From: Chryseobacterium piscicola
GTDB taxonomy: Bacteria; Bacteroidota; Bacteroidia; Flavobacteriales; Weeksellaceae
Reading direction: 5' to 3'
Assembly: GCF_900156685.1 (NCBI RefSeq)
Contig: NZ_FTOJ01000003.1
Coordinates: 62,001 to 126,000 of the forward strand
DNA: 64,000 bases
This document shows, piece by piece, positions 50,796-60,586 of this stretch (the first letter of the stretch is position 1; each line of letters opens with the position of its first letter). The position numbers and the translations under genes are program-made. The notes under the pieces were generated by a model, which was not told where the DNA came from, searched no databases, and was given only the letters and a program-made list of their open reading frames with translations.

Positions 50796-52040
50796 ATGCC
50801 TGTTTTTAGACCATTCCGCGGAATAAGACCTCATAAAGATCATGAGTCGACCTTCCCTACACATCCTTTAGACAACTTTACTCAGGCTCAGATTACAGAA
50901 AAGGCTCAGAAAGAAAATACATATATCAATATGATAAAGCCTTATGTGGTGAGCAAATCTAAAGACGTAGATAGGAATTTAAGGAAAATACGCACCACTT
51001 TTGAAGAGCTTGTAGAAGAAAATATATTGATACAAGACAGTTCTTCTTTCTATTTGTATGAGCAGATTTACCCAAACAAACAGGTGTATAGAGGTTTGAT
51101 GGGGCTTGCAAGCATAGAAGATTTCTTGAACGGAAAAATCAAAAGACATGAAAGCACGATTCCTCAGAAAAAAGAGAAACTCGCCCATTATTTAGATAAA
51201 GTAAATTTACAGGCAGAACCCGTGTTGTTAACCTATCAATCTAGCCCCAAAATTGAGCTTTTGATGAATCATGAAGAGAAAAATGTCCCTATTTTTAATC
51301 ATGTTGATACCATCGGAATCCGACATAAAATTTGGAGAATTGATAATCGATTAAAACTTCAACAATTTAAAGAAGTTATTGATCAAATTGAATCTTTTTA
51401 CATTGCCGACGGGCATCATAGAATTGGCTCTACCGCCTTATATGCACAACGTCATAAAGAGAAAAACAAAAGACATAGCGGTACTGAAGCTTATAATTTT
51501 GTTTATAGCTTCATTGTCTCCAACCAATCAATAAAAATTCACGATTATAACCGTGTAGTGACTGATTTAAACGGGCTCTCTACAGAAGATTTTTTAAAGA
51601 AAATAGAAAAATATTTTTTGATTCATGAGAAAGGAGAAACCCCCTATTACCCGTCGCAAAAGTTTCATATTTCTATGTATCTAGATGGTAAATATTATTC
51701 CCTTCATGTAAGACATGATCTTCGTTCGCAAGAGATGTCGTTAGATAATCTAGATCATCATCTTATAGATAAATATATTTTCAACGATATTTTAGACATC
51801 AAAAACTCTGACAGTTCAGATAAAATCTCTTATGTAAAAGGCTCATCCAACCTTACAGGAATCAGTCTTTTGAAAGAAAAAGTAGATAATGGAGAAGGAA
51901 AAGTAGGATTTGGAATTTTCCCTGTAAGTTTTAATGATATGATTAAAATTTCTGATTTAAAATTAAGAATGCCACCAAAATGTACTTTTATAGAGCCAAA
52001 ATTAGTTACAGCTTTGTTAATGTATGACATGAAGCAGTAA
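50796..52040 (+). CDS. DUF1015 family protein of the serine cluster
   Basis: The 414-residue protein begins MPVFRPFRGIRP, the DUF1015 start, and carries the central motif FYIADGHHRIGSTALYAQRH (about residues 205-224), which recalls the ParB/SerK-like nucleotide-binding fold. It lies 3 bases after serA. This position is conserved in Bacteroidota and other bacteria and suggests a role in serine or phosphoserine metabolism; a kinase or phosphatase of serine has been a natural guess, but is unproven here. No serB is in the window. Confidence 0.85.
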   Translation: MPVFRPFRGIRPHKDHESTFPTHPLDNFTQAQITEKAQKENTYINMIKPYVVSKSKDVDRNLRKIRTTFEELVEENILIQDSSSFYLYEQIYPNKQVYRGLMGLASIEDFLNGKIKRHESTIPQKKEKLAHYLDKVNLQAEPVLLTYQSSPKIELLMNHEEKNVPIFNHVDTIGIRHKIWRIDNRLKLQQFKEVIDQIESFYIADGHHRIGSTALYAQRHKEKNKRHSGTEAYNFVYSFIVSNQSIKIHDYNRVVTDLNGLSTEDFLKKIEKYFLIHEKGETPYYPSQKFHISMYLDGKYYSLHVRHDLRSQEMSLDNLDHHLIDKYIFNDILDIKNSDSSDKISYVKGSSNLTGISLLKEKVDNGEGKVGFGIFPVSFNDMIKISDLKLRMPPKCTFIEPKLVTALLMYDMKQ

Positions 52041-52094
52041 CTATTTTATTTTTTAATTAAATTTATGCTCTGAAAAGATTCGGGCAGTTTTAAA

Positions 52095-53492
52095 ATGAAA
52101 AAAATACTCATTATAATTCCACTCTTTCTGGGTGGATTTTTATTTTCCCAGAAAAAACCTGTTAAGAAGCCAAAAACGGCTGCAGAAAAATTTAATTATC
52201 ATGAAGAATTCAAAAAAATTTCTGATGAAATATTAATTAACAGTACGGCTTATAATAACTTAGGGGAATTAACCAAAAGTGTAGGTGCAAGATTTAGCGG
52301 GACAGTCGGTTATGCCAAAGCTGCAGATTGGGCAGAAAAAAACCTTAAGGAAGCTGGTGCAGAGAAAGTTTGGAGACAAGATGTAAAGGTTCCCGTTTGG
52401 ATTCGGGGTAGAGAATATTTGCAGATAAAAGCAGCAAACGGCGATTGGAAATCAATTAAAATGCTGTCTTTTGGAAATTCTGAAGGTACAGATGGTAAAG
52501 ATATGATTGCAGATATCATGATGATTAATGATGTGAAAGATTTAAATAAATTGATTTCTGCTGATGTAAAAGACAAAATTATTTTTGTGAATTACCCTAT
52601 GGACCAAACGTATGTAAATCCTGTTGATGCCTACTTGAGTGCAGCCAAAAATAAACTTCTGGCAGCTTCAGTTATTGGCCAAAAAGGTGCTAAAGCATTA
52701 ATTATAAGATCACTTACAACAGCAATTGATGATGTTCCTCATGCGAAAATGATTGTGTATGAACCGGATGACAAAGCAAGAATTCCTGCTATAACTATTG
52801 GGGCAAAATCTGCTGATGAACTAGAAAAACTTTTGTCTAAACAAACTGTGAAGGCGAAACTCAATATGTCTGCGCAATCCAAAGGCGAAACGGTGAATCA
52901 AAATATTATTGCCGAAATTCCCGGAAAAAAAGACGGGAAAATAATTTTGCTAGGTGCACAATTAGATTCTTGGGATTTTGCGGAAGGTGCTCACGATGAC
53001 GGTACTGGTGTAGTACAATGTATTGAAGTTTTGAGGGCTTTTAAGGCTTTAGGTTTAGAGAATAATCATACCATTCGAGTAATTTTATATGCCAATAGTG
53101 AAAATGGCGGACAAGGGCGGGATATGTACGCAGCTTATGTGAAGAAAAAGGAAGAAAAGCATATTTTAGCATTAGGCTCAGATTCGGGCGGTTATTCGCC
53201 ACGAGGTTTCAGACTAGATATGTCGCCCCAGAGAAGAAGACTGATTTTTGAATGGAAAAACTATTTTCTACCTTATGGCGTTTATGATTTTGATCAAACT
53301 GAAGCTATACAGGATGTTTTACCTCTAAAAAAACTAGATATTCCTTTAGCTGAAATGGTGGTAGATACCCAAAGATACTTTGATTATCACCACTCTACCG
53401 AAGATACTTTAGATAAAGTAAATAAGCGTGAACTCCTTATGGGGGCAGTTGTGATGACTCAGTTGATTTTTATGGTTGATAAAAATTGGTAA
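52095..53492 (+). CDS. M28-family peptidase homologue with altered catalytic residues
   Basis: The 465-residue secreted protein has a signal peptide (KKILIIIPLFLGGFLFS) and a PA-like insert, then the M28 fold. D301 in AHDDGTG, D in ALGSDSGG and H in YHHSTEDTLDK are kept, but the first zinc ligand, normally His in HLDSW, is Q289, and the general base of the NEENG motif is S335 (NSENGG). The protein may thus be a weak or inactive peptidase, or may use another chemistry. It is followed by a strong terminator. Confidence 0.85.
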   Translation: MKKILIIIPLFLGGFLFSQKKPVKKPKTAAEKFNYHEEFKKISDEILINSTAYNNLGELTKSVGARFSGTVGYAKAADWAEKNLKEAGAEKVWRQDVKVPVWIRGREYLQIKAANGDWKSIKMLSFGNSEGTDGKDMIADIMMINDVKDLNKLISADVKDKIIFVNYPMDQTYVNPVDAYLSAAKNKLLAASVIGQKGAKALIIRSLTTAIDDVPHAKMIVYEPDDKARIPAITIGAKSADELEKLLSKQTVKAKLNMSAQSKGETVNQNIIAEIPGKKDGKIILLGAQLDSWDFAEGAHDDGTGVVQCIEVLRAFKALGLENNHTIRVILYANSENGGQGRDMYAAYVKKKEEKHILALGSDSGGYSPRGFRLDMSPQRRRLIFEWKNYFLPYGVYDFDQTEAIQDVLPLKKLDIPLAEMVVDTQRYFDYHHSTEDTLDKVNKRELLMGAVVMTQLIFMVDKNW

Positions 53493-53495
53493 AAC

Positions 53496-53531
53496 AAAAA
53501 CGGTACTTTTAATGTACCGTTTTTTTATTTT
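53496..53531 (+). terminator. intrinsic terminator of the M28 gene
   Basis: AAAAACGGTAC (53496-53506) and GTACCGTTTTT (53514-53524) form a perfect stem with a 7-base loop, followed by further T residues. It starts 4 bases after the stop codon. Confidence 0.85.
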
Positions 53532-53544
53532 TTTTAGCTTCTGT

Positions 53545-53802
53545 TTAAGCGAAATCAAAGCAGTGTTTGTATTTACTTTCTGTAATAAGGGTAATGAAGT
53601 GACCATATTGCGGAAATATTACACCTCTTTCTTCCTCTAGGCAAAGTATTTTATTTTCTTCGTCATAATAGAGGCAAATATATTCAAAGCTTTCATTATA
53701 AATGCTTTCTAAGAAATTTTCTATCTCGGAAATGTTGATACCACCAATTGAAACATTACCCAGCTCGAGACCAGATTCTGATAAGAATTCGATTTTTTTC
53801 AT
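53545..53802 (-). CDS. hypothetical protein (85 aa)
   Basis: The small soluble protein has alternating beta-like and acidic stretches (EFLSESGLELGNVSIGGINISEIENFLES, YDEENKILCLEEERGVIFPQYGHFITLI). No signal or known domain is seen. It is convergent with the M28 gene and followed upstream by a 600-base spacer. Confidence 0.55.
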   Translation of the reverse strand: MKKIEFLSESGLELGNVSIGGINISEIENFLESIYNESFEYICLYYDEENKILCLEEERGVIFPQYGHFITLITESKYKHCFDFA

Positions 53803-54405
53803 CTTTGTATTTTTTTCTTAAAATTAAGCAAAATTTTGTAATCTCCAAAAAAAAATTGATTTAGCAGTTAAGTTCACATATATTTCGATTAATTTTGTTA
53901 TAATCGATTATCTATAAATTTAATTTAAAATAGATTGATTATTGTAATAGATTTAATAAACATATTACTTCCTTGAAATTACTGTATTCTGCTTTTTTTG
54001 TTATTAAATTTAAATTTTAAACATGAAAACTTTATTGACAGAATATATTTAAATTTAAATCTAAAATATATTAAAATATTTAACCAACTAGTGCAATTAT
54101 GTGATTGTGTTTGGTTCAACTACTATTGATGGCTTAATAGAATATCTGTAAATAGTTTTACTTTTGTACTTCTTGCTTGGTTGTTTCTAGTTTATTAATA
54201 TCAAGATAAGTTCAAAACATCTTCTGTGGGACCACATTTGCCTTTGTAATTTAAAACCTATTGTTTTATCAGAAACTTTGCAGATAGATTGTGGTATTTT
54301 GTGTTCCGATTTTTTTAGACGAATCAAATCCTACTCTATTAATGCATAACGCGTTGTTTGGTAATCAAATATCCTTAACTTTACCCGCTTTTAATATTGT
54401 TCTAC
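53803..54405. other. AT-rich intergenic region before the sensor kinase
   Basis: No gene is supported. ATAATCGATTAT (53900-53911) is a perfect 12-bp palindrome near the start of the minus-strand gene. Close to the kinase, TAACTTTA (54376-54383) with a GTTG 19 bases upstream is a weak promoter candidate. Confidence 0.4.
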
Positions 54406-56376
54406 ATGATTGAAAATACCTTTGGATTAAATATAATACCCGAGAATGAAAACGAGAGGCTGCAAGCTCTACAAAGATATAAAATTACGGATACACCTTC
54501 TGAAGATAGTTTTAATGGTATAGCTAAACTGGCAACCCAGATTTTTAATGTTCCTATAGCGTTGATTTCTCTTGTAGATTCAGAATCAGTTTTTTTTAAG
54601 GCAAATATAGGAATGGGAAGTGCAAAAAAAACCAACCGTGGTAAAAGTTTGTGTTCCTTGGCGGTATTGAACCAAAATGTTACTGTTTTTGAAGATGCAT
54701 TGAAAGAACCTTGTTTAATGACAAATCCTAATGTAATAGGTGATTTTGGACTAAGGTTTTATGCAGGTGCTCCTTTGATTACACATGACGGACATTTAAT
54801 AGGAACTTTGTGTATCATAGATCAAAAAACAAGATTATTTTCTGCGCAAGAGAAACAAATTCTTGAGGGGTTGGCAAAAACGGCAATGGATCAAATTGAA
54901 CTTAGACTTTCTTCCTTAGATACTATTGAAAAGCTTGAAAACAGCGAGTTACGTTTAAAATCTTTTATAAAAAATGCCCCTGTAGCTTTCGGAATTTTAA
55001 GTGGCGAAGAATTGATTATAGAAACAGCCAACGAAATGATTCTCAAACTATGGAGAAAAAATAAAGACGTTATAGGTAAACCTCTTGCAGAAGCTCTACT
55101 TGAATTGAAAGGGCATCCATACCTTAATATTCTTGCTGATGTGCTAAAAACAGGAACGCCTTACGTGGGAAATACAGCAAAAACAAAACTTGAAAATAAC
55201 GGAAATCTGTATGATGCATGGTTTGACTTTATTTATGAGCCCCTAAAAGATGAAAATGGAAACACTACTTCAATCATTGTAATCGCTAACGAGGTAACAG
55301 ACCAAATAAATAAAAAACAAGAGCTGGAAACTCTTAATCAACAATATGAAATGGCTTTAAAAGCCGGGCAACTAGGAACTTATACCCTTGATCTTGTTAC
55401 AGGTAAAATGATTTGCTCTGAAGTATGCAAAAACAATTATGGTCGTTTAAAAAATGATTTGTTCAACTTTGAAGATTTGTTGGAATCTATTGTTCCGGAA
55501 TATAGAAATATAGTGACTGCGAAAGTAAATGATTCTATTGAAAATGCAGTTCCTTATAATGCTGAATATTTAATACAATGGCCGGATGGCTCTTTTCACT
55601 GGATGAATGCTTCTGGATTAACAAGTTACGATTCTGAAGGGAAACCCGCCTATATGAATTGCGTGACATCTGATATTACAAAACGCAAAAATTACGAAAC
55701 TCAAAAAGATGATTTTTTAAGCATTGCAAGTCATGAGTTGAAAACTCCTATTACAAGTTTAAAAGCCAGCATACAACTTTTAGATAGGTTAAAAAATCGA
55801 CCTAATCACGACAAGATTCCTAGATTGATTGAGCAATCTGTGAAGAGTATTGATAAACTTACAATACTGGTAGATGATCTTCTTAATCTAAATAGACTGA
55901 GCGGCGGAAAAATGGAACTCGTAAAAACCAACTTTATTATATCTGAAATGCTCGATGCCTGTTGCGAATCTCTTAGGCTTGCAGAAACCCACCAAATAAA
56001 AATAATTGGAGATTTACAGGCGAAAGTGATTGCAGATGAAGATCGTATTTATCAAGTAGTTGCCAATTTTCTTAATAATGCATTGAAATATGCCCCACAT
56101 TGTAAAGAGATTTTTTTGACGATAGAGAAAATTGGTGATTCAATGAAAATTGGCGTAACAGATTTTGGAGATGGAATTGATGAAGAAATACAGCCTCTCT
56201 TGTTTGAACGTTATTTTAGAGCACATTATGAAGAAAAACAATATTCTGGTTTAGGCTTAGGATTGTATATTTCAGCAGAAATTATAAAACGGCATGGTGG
56301 AGAAATTGGTGTAAATAGTACAAAAGGCTACGGTAGTACGTTTTGGTTAACGCTACCAATGCATGAAGAATCATGA
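54406..56376 (+). CDS. sensor histidine kinase (GAF-PAS-PAS-HisKA-HATPase)
   Basis: The 656-residue protein has no transmembrane segments, so it is cytoplasmic. It contains a GAF domain (about 20-165), two PAS domains (185-300 and 312-430), a HisKA domain with phospho-accepting H443 in SIASHELKTPIT, and a full HATPase domain (N box NFLNNALKYAPH, G1 DFGDGIDE, and GLGLGLYISAEI). The start at 54406 is preferred over 54397. It is followed by a small HTH protein and a free receiver on the same strand, which are its likely partners. Confidence 0.92.
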   Translation: MIENTFGLNIIPENENERLQALQRYKITDTPSEDSFNGIAKLATQIFNVPIALISLVDSESVFFKANIGMGSAKKTNRGKSLCSLAVLNQNVTVFEDALKEPCLMTNPNVIGDFGLRFYAGAPLITHDGHLIGTLCIIDQKTRLFSAQEKQILEGLAKTAMDQIELRLSSLDTIEKLENSELRLKSFIKNAPVAFGILSGEELIIETANEMILKLWRKNKDVIGKPLAEALLELKGHPYLNILADVLKTGTPYVGNTAKTKLENNGNLYDAWFDFIYEPLKDENGNTTSIIVIANEVTDQINKKQELETLNQQYEMALKAGQLGTYTLDLVTGKMICSEVCKNNYGRLKNDLFNFEDLLESIVPEYRNIVTAKVNDSIENAVPYNAEYLIQWPDGSFHWMNASGLTSYDSEGKPAYMNCVTSDITKRKNYETQKDDFLSIASHELKTPITSLKASIQLLDRLKNRPNHDKIPRLIEQSVKSIDKLTILVDDLLNLNRLSGGKMELVKTNFIISEMLDACCESLRLAETHQIKIIGDLQAKVIADEDRIYQVVANFLNNALKYAPHCKEIFLTIEKIGDSMKIGVTDFGDGIDEEIQPLLFERYFRAHYEEKQYSGLGLGLYISAEIIKRHGGEIGVNSTKGYGSTFWLTLPMHEES

Positions 56377-56508
56377 ATTACCAAATTCAATTGATAAGAG
56401 CAATTGTAGTTTAGTTTTTATAGAGATTTAAAATTCTTTGCATAACGAAAATAATATTTTTTGCTTTAATTTAAATTTTAACAATTAAAAAAAATAGTAT
56501 ATTTAAAA

Positions 56509-56712
56509 ATGGAAAAAAGAGATCAACTCATCATCAAATACCTCGTTGAAGGCTTTAAAGTAAATGAAATAAGAGGTCAATTAAATTTGCATCATTCCAT
56601 AGTTATGAGTGAGAGTCTAGTGGAAAAAAGACTAAGCAGCCTTAGAAAACTATACAAAGCGAAAACTCTTTTTCAGCTTGCTATACATCTAAAAGATGAA
56701 AAAGTAATTTAA
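56509..56712 (+). CDS. free-standing LuxR/GerE-type HTH protein (67 aa)
   Basis: The 67-residue protein is little more than a LuxR-type DNA-binding domain: DQLIIKYLVEGFKVNEIRGQLNLHHSIVMSESLVEKRLSSLRKLY, with the scaffold and recognition helices (residues 5-48). The linker between helices is slightly longer than usual. No receiver or sensor is attached. It stands between the kinase and a receiver gene, so it may be the output half of a split response regulator. Confidence 0.7.
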   Translation: MEKRDQLIIKYLVEGFKVNEIRGQLNLHHSIVMSESLVEKRLSSLRKLYKAKTLFQLAIHLKDEKVI

Positions 56713-56779
56713 TTGTTTTAAGATTAAAAATAATTTTAATGTAGAATAATTTTGGCTTCTGATTTGCTTAACCACGGAT

Positions 56780-57154
56780 ATGAAAACTATCTATATACTT
56801 GAAGACGATACAGGCATCAGAGATGCTTTACAATTGTTATTATCATTTGAAAACTATGACGTTCGTTCATTTTCAACTATTTCCGCATTTACGGAGAGAG
56901 ATAAATCTATTGTTCCAGACTTATTTATTTTTGATGTCATGATGCCAGATGGTTTGGGTACTGATGTTTGCAATCAAACGAAGAACGACCCTCAATCTGC
57001 TACGGTTCCAGTTATGATTATTAGCGCACATGCTAAAAACGATGATGTTGTAAAATCTTGCAATGCAGATGTATTTATAAGTAAACCTTTTGATATTGAT
57101 GATGTAATCACTCAAATTGAAAACTTAACGAGAGACTCAAAATCTGAAGGATAA
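56780..57154 (+). CDS. single-domain response regulator (receiver)
   Basis: The 124-residue protein is a CheY-like receiver with acidic pocket D9/D10, phospho-accepting D52 (FIFDVMMPDG), S82 (IISAHAK) and K102 (FISKPFD). There is no output domain. It follows the small HTH gene by 67 bases and the sensor kinase by about 400 bases, and is likely phosphorylated by that kinase. Confidence 0.92.
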   Translation: MKTIYILEDDTGIRDALQLLLSFENYDVRSFSTISAFTERDKSIVPDLFIFDVMMPDGLGTDVCNQTKNDPQSATVPVMIISAHAKNDDVVKSCNADVFISKPFDIDDVITQIENLTRDSKSEG

Positions 57155-57229
57155 AATTCAAATTTTGGGATTTTTCAATTATTATTTAATAGAGATTTTT
57201 CCATTTTTTTCTTTACTAAAAGCAATATT

Positions 57230-57280
57230 TATAAAATTAAAAAGACTTTTCAGTTCAAGAAAAGTCTTTTTAATTTTATA
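57230..57280. terminator. long bidirectional terminator after the receiver gene
   Basis: 57230-57251 and 57259-57280 are exact reverse complements (22 bp), with core AAAAAGACTTTTC and a 7-base loop. It lies between the receiver gene and the convergent DUF4249 gene. Confidence 0.85.
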
Positions 57281-57431
57281 AAACAGTACAAAAAGTTAAT
57301 TGATTTAAAAACAATTTTATCAGATAAAAATCACAATAATTGTTTAATCCTCGGGAGCTGTTGTTGTGAAAAAACTATTTTCTATTACTGTTGTTTTCTC
57401 GTGGAACAAGACTTAATCTCCCTGTATAAAC

Positions 57432-58241
57432 CTAATTGATTACTATATTTCTCGTTCTTACTGTATGTGCAGAAAAATAACCTAAAGCTCCATTACTAAT
57501 ATTACTCGGAGGATTGGCTGGAGTAACTCCGCCTCCCGGACCGCCACCAGAAAGTTGTAATAAAGCAGCATAAAATAAATAAACTTTATCATCTATGCAT
57601 TGCATTTCTACATGAACGGTATCTCCCACCACCACTTTTATATTATCTGGCTCATCGCCATTGTCATTTGGTAATATTAAAGGTCTTTGGTTGGGCAATC
57701 CGTTGTTAACATTATCAGAAAATTCAGAGAAATATTTTTTGGGATTGTTATTAATCGTGTAAGTGAAAAGATAACGATTTCCTAATGTCTGTGGATCTGT
57801 AAAAACAGGTAAAAGTGTATAACTGGTTTCGCCACCTACTACAAATGAGTCTTGCTCCAAATTATCAAAAGAAACCGCTTCAGGCATTTTACTTGTTGAA
57901 GTATATTGTTTCCCTTCTGCTTGAATTTTTAGAGTATAGGTTCTCCCAGATTGGCCAATAAAAGTTGAAGTTTTATATCTTCCGTTTCCTACGTATTGTA
58001 ATGTTTCGGTTTGTCCGGTATTATCGCTCAAAACTACTTGTGCATTCTCAATGGATGGATATTGATTGGCTTGGGTAAAAGCGACCGTTTTTGTTATTTT
58101 AACGTAATAAGGACCAGCTTGATCTGTAATGTTGGCTTCTATCACTATGTTTCCACTTTGATCTTCCAAATCAAGGTTGATTTCTTTTTCGCAAGAAATC
58201 ACTAAAAACAGGGATAATATAATTGAAAATATATTTTTCAT
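57432..58241 (-). CDS. DUF4249 outer-membrane-associated lipoprotein
   Basis: The 269-residue protein has a lipoprotein signal (KNIFSIILSLFLVISC, lipobox cysteine about residue 17) and the DUF4249 pattern IVIEANITDQAGPYYVKITKTVAF, then NAQVVLSDNTGQTETL. The C-terminus has a glycine-rich loop (LSGGGPGGGVTPANPP). DUF4249 proteins are nearly always encoded after a TonB-dependent receptor and probably act as its surface partner. It starts 11 bases after the receptor stop. Confidence 0.88.
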   Translation of the reverse strand: MKNIFSIILSLFLVISCEKEINLDLEDQSGNIVIEANITDQAGPYYVKITKTVAFTQANQYPSIENAQVVLSDNTGQTETLQYVGNGRYKTSTFIGQSGRTYTLKIQAEGKQYTSTSKMPEAVSFDNLEQDSFVVGGETSYTLLPVFTDPQTLGNRYLFTYTINNNPKKYFSEFSDNVNNGLPNQRPLILPNDNGDEPDNIKVVVGDTVHVEMQCIDDKVYLFYAALLQLSGGGPGGGVTPANPPSNISNGALGYFSAHTVRTRNIVIN

Positions 58242-58252
58242 AGTTAGCTATA

Positions 58253-60586
58253 TTAAAATTTGAAGTTATAAGTAATATTCGGAACCCAACGGAAGAGTGA
58301 AGTTTGCATCGCTCTGGTTGTTCCTGGATTATTTGGGTTATCTTCAAATGTAATTGTGTATGCATTTTGCCTTCCGTAAACATTGTAAACTCCAAAAGAC
58401 CAAGAACCTTTAAAACGCTTACTAGACGTTGGTTCATACGTTGCACTCACATCCATTCTGTGGTACGCTGGCATTCTATCAGCATTTCTGTTGCTGTATT
58501 GAAAAACAGTTTCTCCGTTCAATTCATATTTTCCTGTTGGGAAAGTGACCGCATTCCCAGTACTATAAAGGAATAATCCTGAAAAAGACCACTGTGGATT
58601 CAGCTGATAAGTAGCTACTACAGATAGGTCGTGTGTTTTATCTTGTCTTGCGTCATACCATTCATTATCGTTGATTCCGTTGATTTTTCTTTCGGTTTTT
58701 GATAAGGTGTAAGAAATCCAACCGGTTAGTTTTCCGCTTTTCTTTTTAGCAATTAATTCTAAACCGTAAGCTCTTCCTTTTCCGAATAATAATTCGCTTT
58801 CAACATCTGCAGCAGTATCGAATGAAATTTGCGCTCCGTTTTTATAATCAATTTGATTCTGCATTGATTTGTAGTATATCTCAGCATTCACTTCATAATT
58901 ATTATTGTTGAAATTTCGGCTGTAGCCGGCACTTATTTGGTCTGCAATTTCAGGTTTCACAGTGTAGCTGCTTCCAATCCATTGGTCGGTTGGGTTTCCG
59001 CTTCCGCTATTGCTTAATAAATGTAAGTTTTGTGTGTTTCTAGAATAGCCACCTTTCACGCTGCTGACTTCATTGATTCTGTAATTTGCAGTGATTCGCG
59101 GTTCAAGATTAACGTAGGTTTTCCCGAATTTCCCTTTTTCCAAAAATTCAGAACCGATGATAGTTCCGTTTTCATAAGTGTTAAAAGTGTCGCCACCCAA
59201 AACACTGAACATTGCTAATCTCGCTCCATAATTAATCGTTAGTTTTTCTGTCGCTTTGAAATCGTCATTAATGTACAAAGCATTCTCCCAAGAATATCTA
59301 GGATTTCTCGGGAAACTGCTTACGCTGGTTCCGGATGCACTACTAGGTGTAATCGTGTGGTATATAGACTGTAAACCAAATTTCACAGAATGCTTATTTC
59401 CTGCAAACCAAGAGAAATCTTGTTTCAAATTCCAGTCTTCAATTGTAGAATCTAATCCGAAAGTATTATTGTTACTGCTTAAACTTACATTGTAATTGTA
59501 ATTGCTGTAAATGAATGAGGTGTTGGAGAATAATTTACTGCTGATAATACTATTCCAACGCAACGTTGCTGTGGTGTTTCCCCAATCTGTGGAAAAAGTA
59601 TCGCCCAAGCCTAAAACATCTCTTCCAAAATATCCAGATAAATACAAACGGTTGTTTTCATTAATTTGATAATTGGCTTTTAAATTTAAATCATAGAAAT
59701 ACAGCTTGCTATCTTTAAAATCATCCGTTGCCTTTAAAAATACATCTGCATACGTTCTTCTTCCCGAAACAATAAATGAAGATTTTTCTTTTTGAATAGG
59801 TCCTTCAACGCTTAATCTACTGCTGATTAAACCAATTCCGCCATTCACGTTATAATCTTTGTTGTTGCCGTCTTTCATTTTTACATCCAAAACAGACGAA
59901 AGTCTACCGCCATATTGTGCCGGACTGTTTCCTTTGATGATACTCACATCTTTTAGCGCATCACTATTAAATGTACTGAAAAAACCAAGCAAATGTGAAG
60001 CATTGTAAACTGCAGCTTCATCTAATAAAATCAAGTTTTGGTCTATTGCACCACCTCTCACAGAAAAACCACTGCTTCCTTCACCATTGCTTTTAATTCC
60101 GGGCAAAAGTTGAATGGTTTTCATCACATCTTTTTCACCAAACAAAACTGGCAGTTTGTCTATTTGTTTAATACTCAATGTTTCGGTTCCCATTTGCGCA
60201 GAAGAAAGATTTTTGTCTTTTTTTGCTGCAACAATCACCACTTCATCAATATTAGAAGTCTTTTCTTCACTTTGTTGCTCTAGCTGAATGTTTTGTTTTA
60301 GATCATTTTCAACGATTATATTTTGCTGAAAATCTTTAAAACCAGGATTAGAAATAATAACAGTGTAAGAGCCTTTTGGAAGCGAAAGCGAATAAAAACC
60401 ATATTCATTGGCAACAACTGATATTGATGGGTTTTCAGCAATTTTTACGATTACTCCAATGAGCAATTCACCATTTTTTTGATCTTTTATAGTACCGCTT
60501 ACGGAAAAATTTTCTTGTGAAAATACGGCTGTACTGAAACAAATTGCTGCTATAGAGGTAGCAATTTTCAACGAAGATATATGCAT
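58253..60586 (-). CDS. TonB-dependent receptor with carboxypeptidase-regulatory-like domain
   Basis: The 777-residue protein has a signal peptide (ISSLKIATSIAAICFSTAVFS), a CarboxypepD_reg-like domain (residues 27-110: FSVSGTIKDQKNGELLIGVIV ... ITV), a plug (IDKLPVLFGEKDVMKTIQLLPGIKSNGEGSSGFSVRGG and SPAQYGGRLSSVLDVKMKDG) and a barrel ending YNFKF. With the DUF4249 gene it forms a nutrient-uptake pair; the substrate is unknown. No SusD-type gene is present. Confidence 0.92.
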   Translation of the reverse strand: MHISSLKIATSIAAICFSTAVFSQENFSVSGTIKDQKNGELLIGVIVKIAENPSISVVANEYGFYSLSLPKGSYTVIISNPGFKDFQQNIIVENDLKQNIQLEQQSEEKTSNIDEVVIVAAKKDKNLSSAQMGTETLSIKQIDKLPVLFGEKDVMKTIQLLPGIKSNGEGSSGFSVRGGAIDQNLILLDEAAVYNASHLLGFFSTFNSDALKDVSIIKGNSPAQYGGRLSSVLDVKMKDGNNKDYNVNGGIGLISSRLSVEGPIQKEKSSFIVSGRRTYADVFLKATDDFKDSKLYFYDLNLKANYQINENNRLYLSGYFGRDVLGLGDTFSTDWGNTTATLRWNSIISSKLFSNTSFIYSNYNYNVSLSSNNNTFGLDSTIEDWNLKQDFSWFAGNKHSVKFGLQSIYHTITPSSASGTSVSSFPRNPRYSWENALYINDDFKATEKLTINYGARLAMFSVLGGDTFNTYENGTIIGSEFLEKGKFGKTYVNLEPRITANYRINEVSSVKGGYSRNTQNLHLLSNSGSGNPTDQWIGSSYTVKPEIADQISAGYSRNFNNNNYEVNAEIYYKSMQNQIDYKNGAQISFDTAADVESELLFGKGRAYGLELIAKKKSGKLTGWISYTLSKTERKINGINDNEWYDARQDKTHDLSVVATYQLNPQWSFSGLFLYSTGNAVTFPTGKYELNGETVFQYSNRNADRMPAYHRMDVSATYEPTSSKRFKGSWSFGVYNVYGRQNAYTITFEDNPNNPGTTRAMQTSLFRWVPNITYNFKF

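Noticed and set aside
53803-54405. CRISPR-like or phage-like spacer
   Set aside because: The region is AT-rich and contains short palindromes, but no regular direct repeats; no CRISPR array is seen anywhere in the window.
58304-60283. Plus-strand frames opposite the TonB receptor
   Set aside because: Shadow frames with Cys/Trp/His-rich, low-complexity translations.
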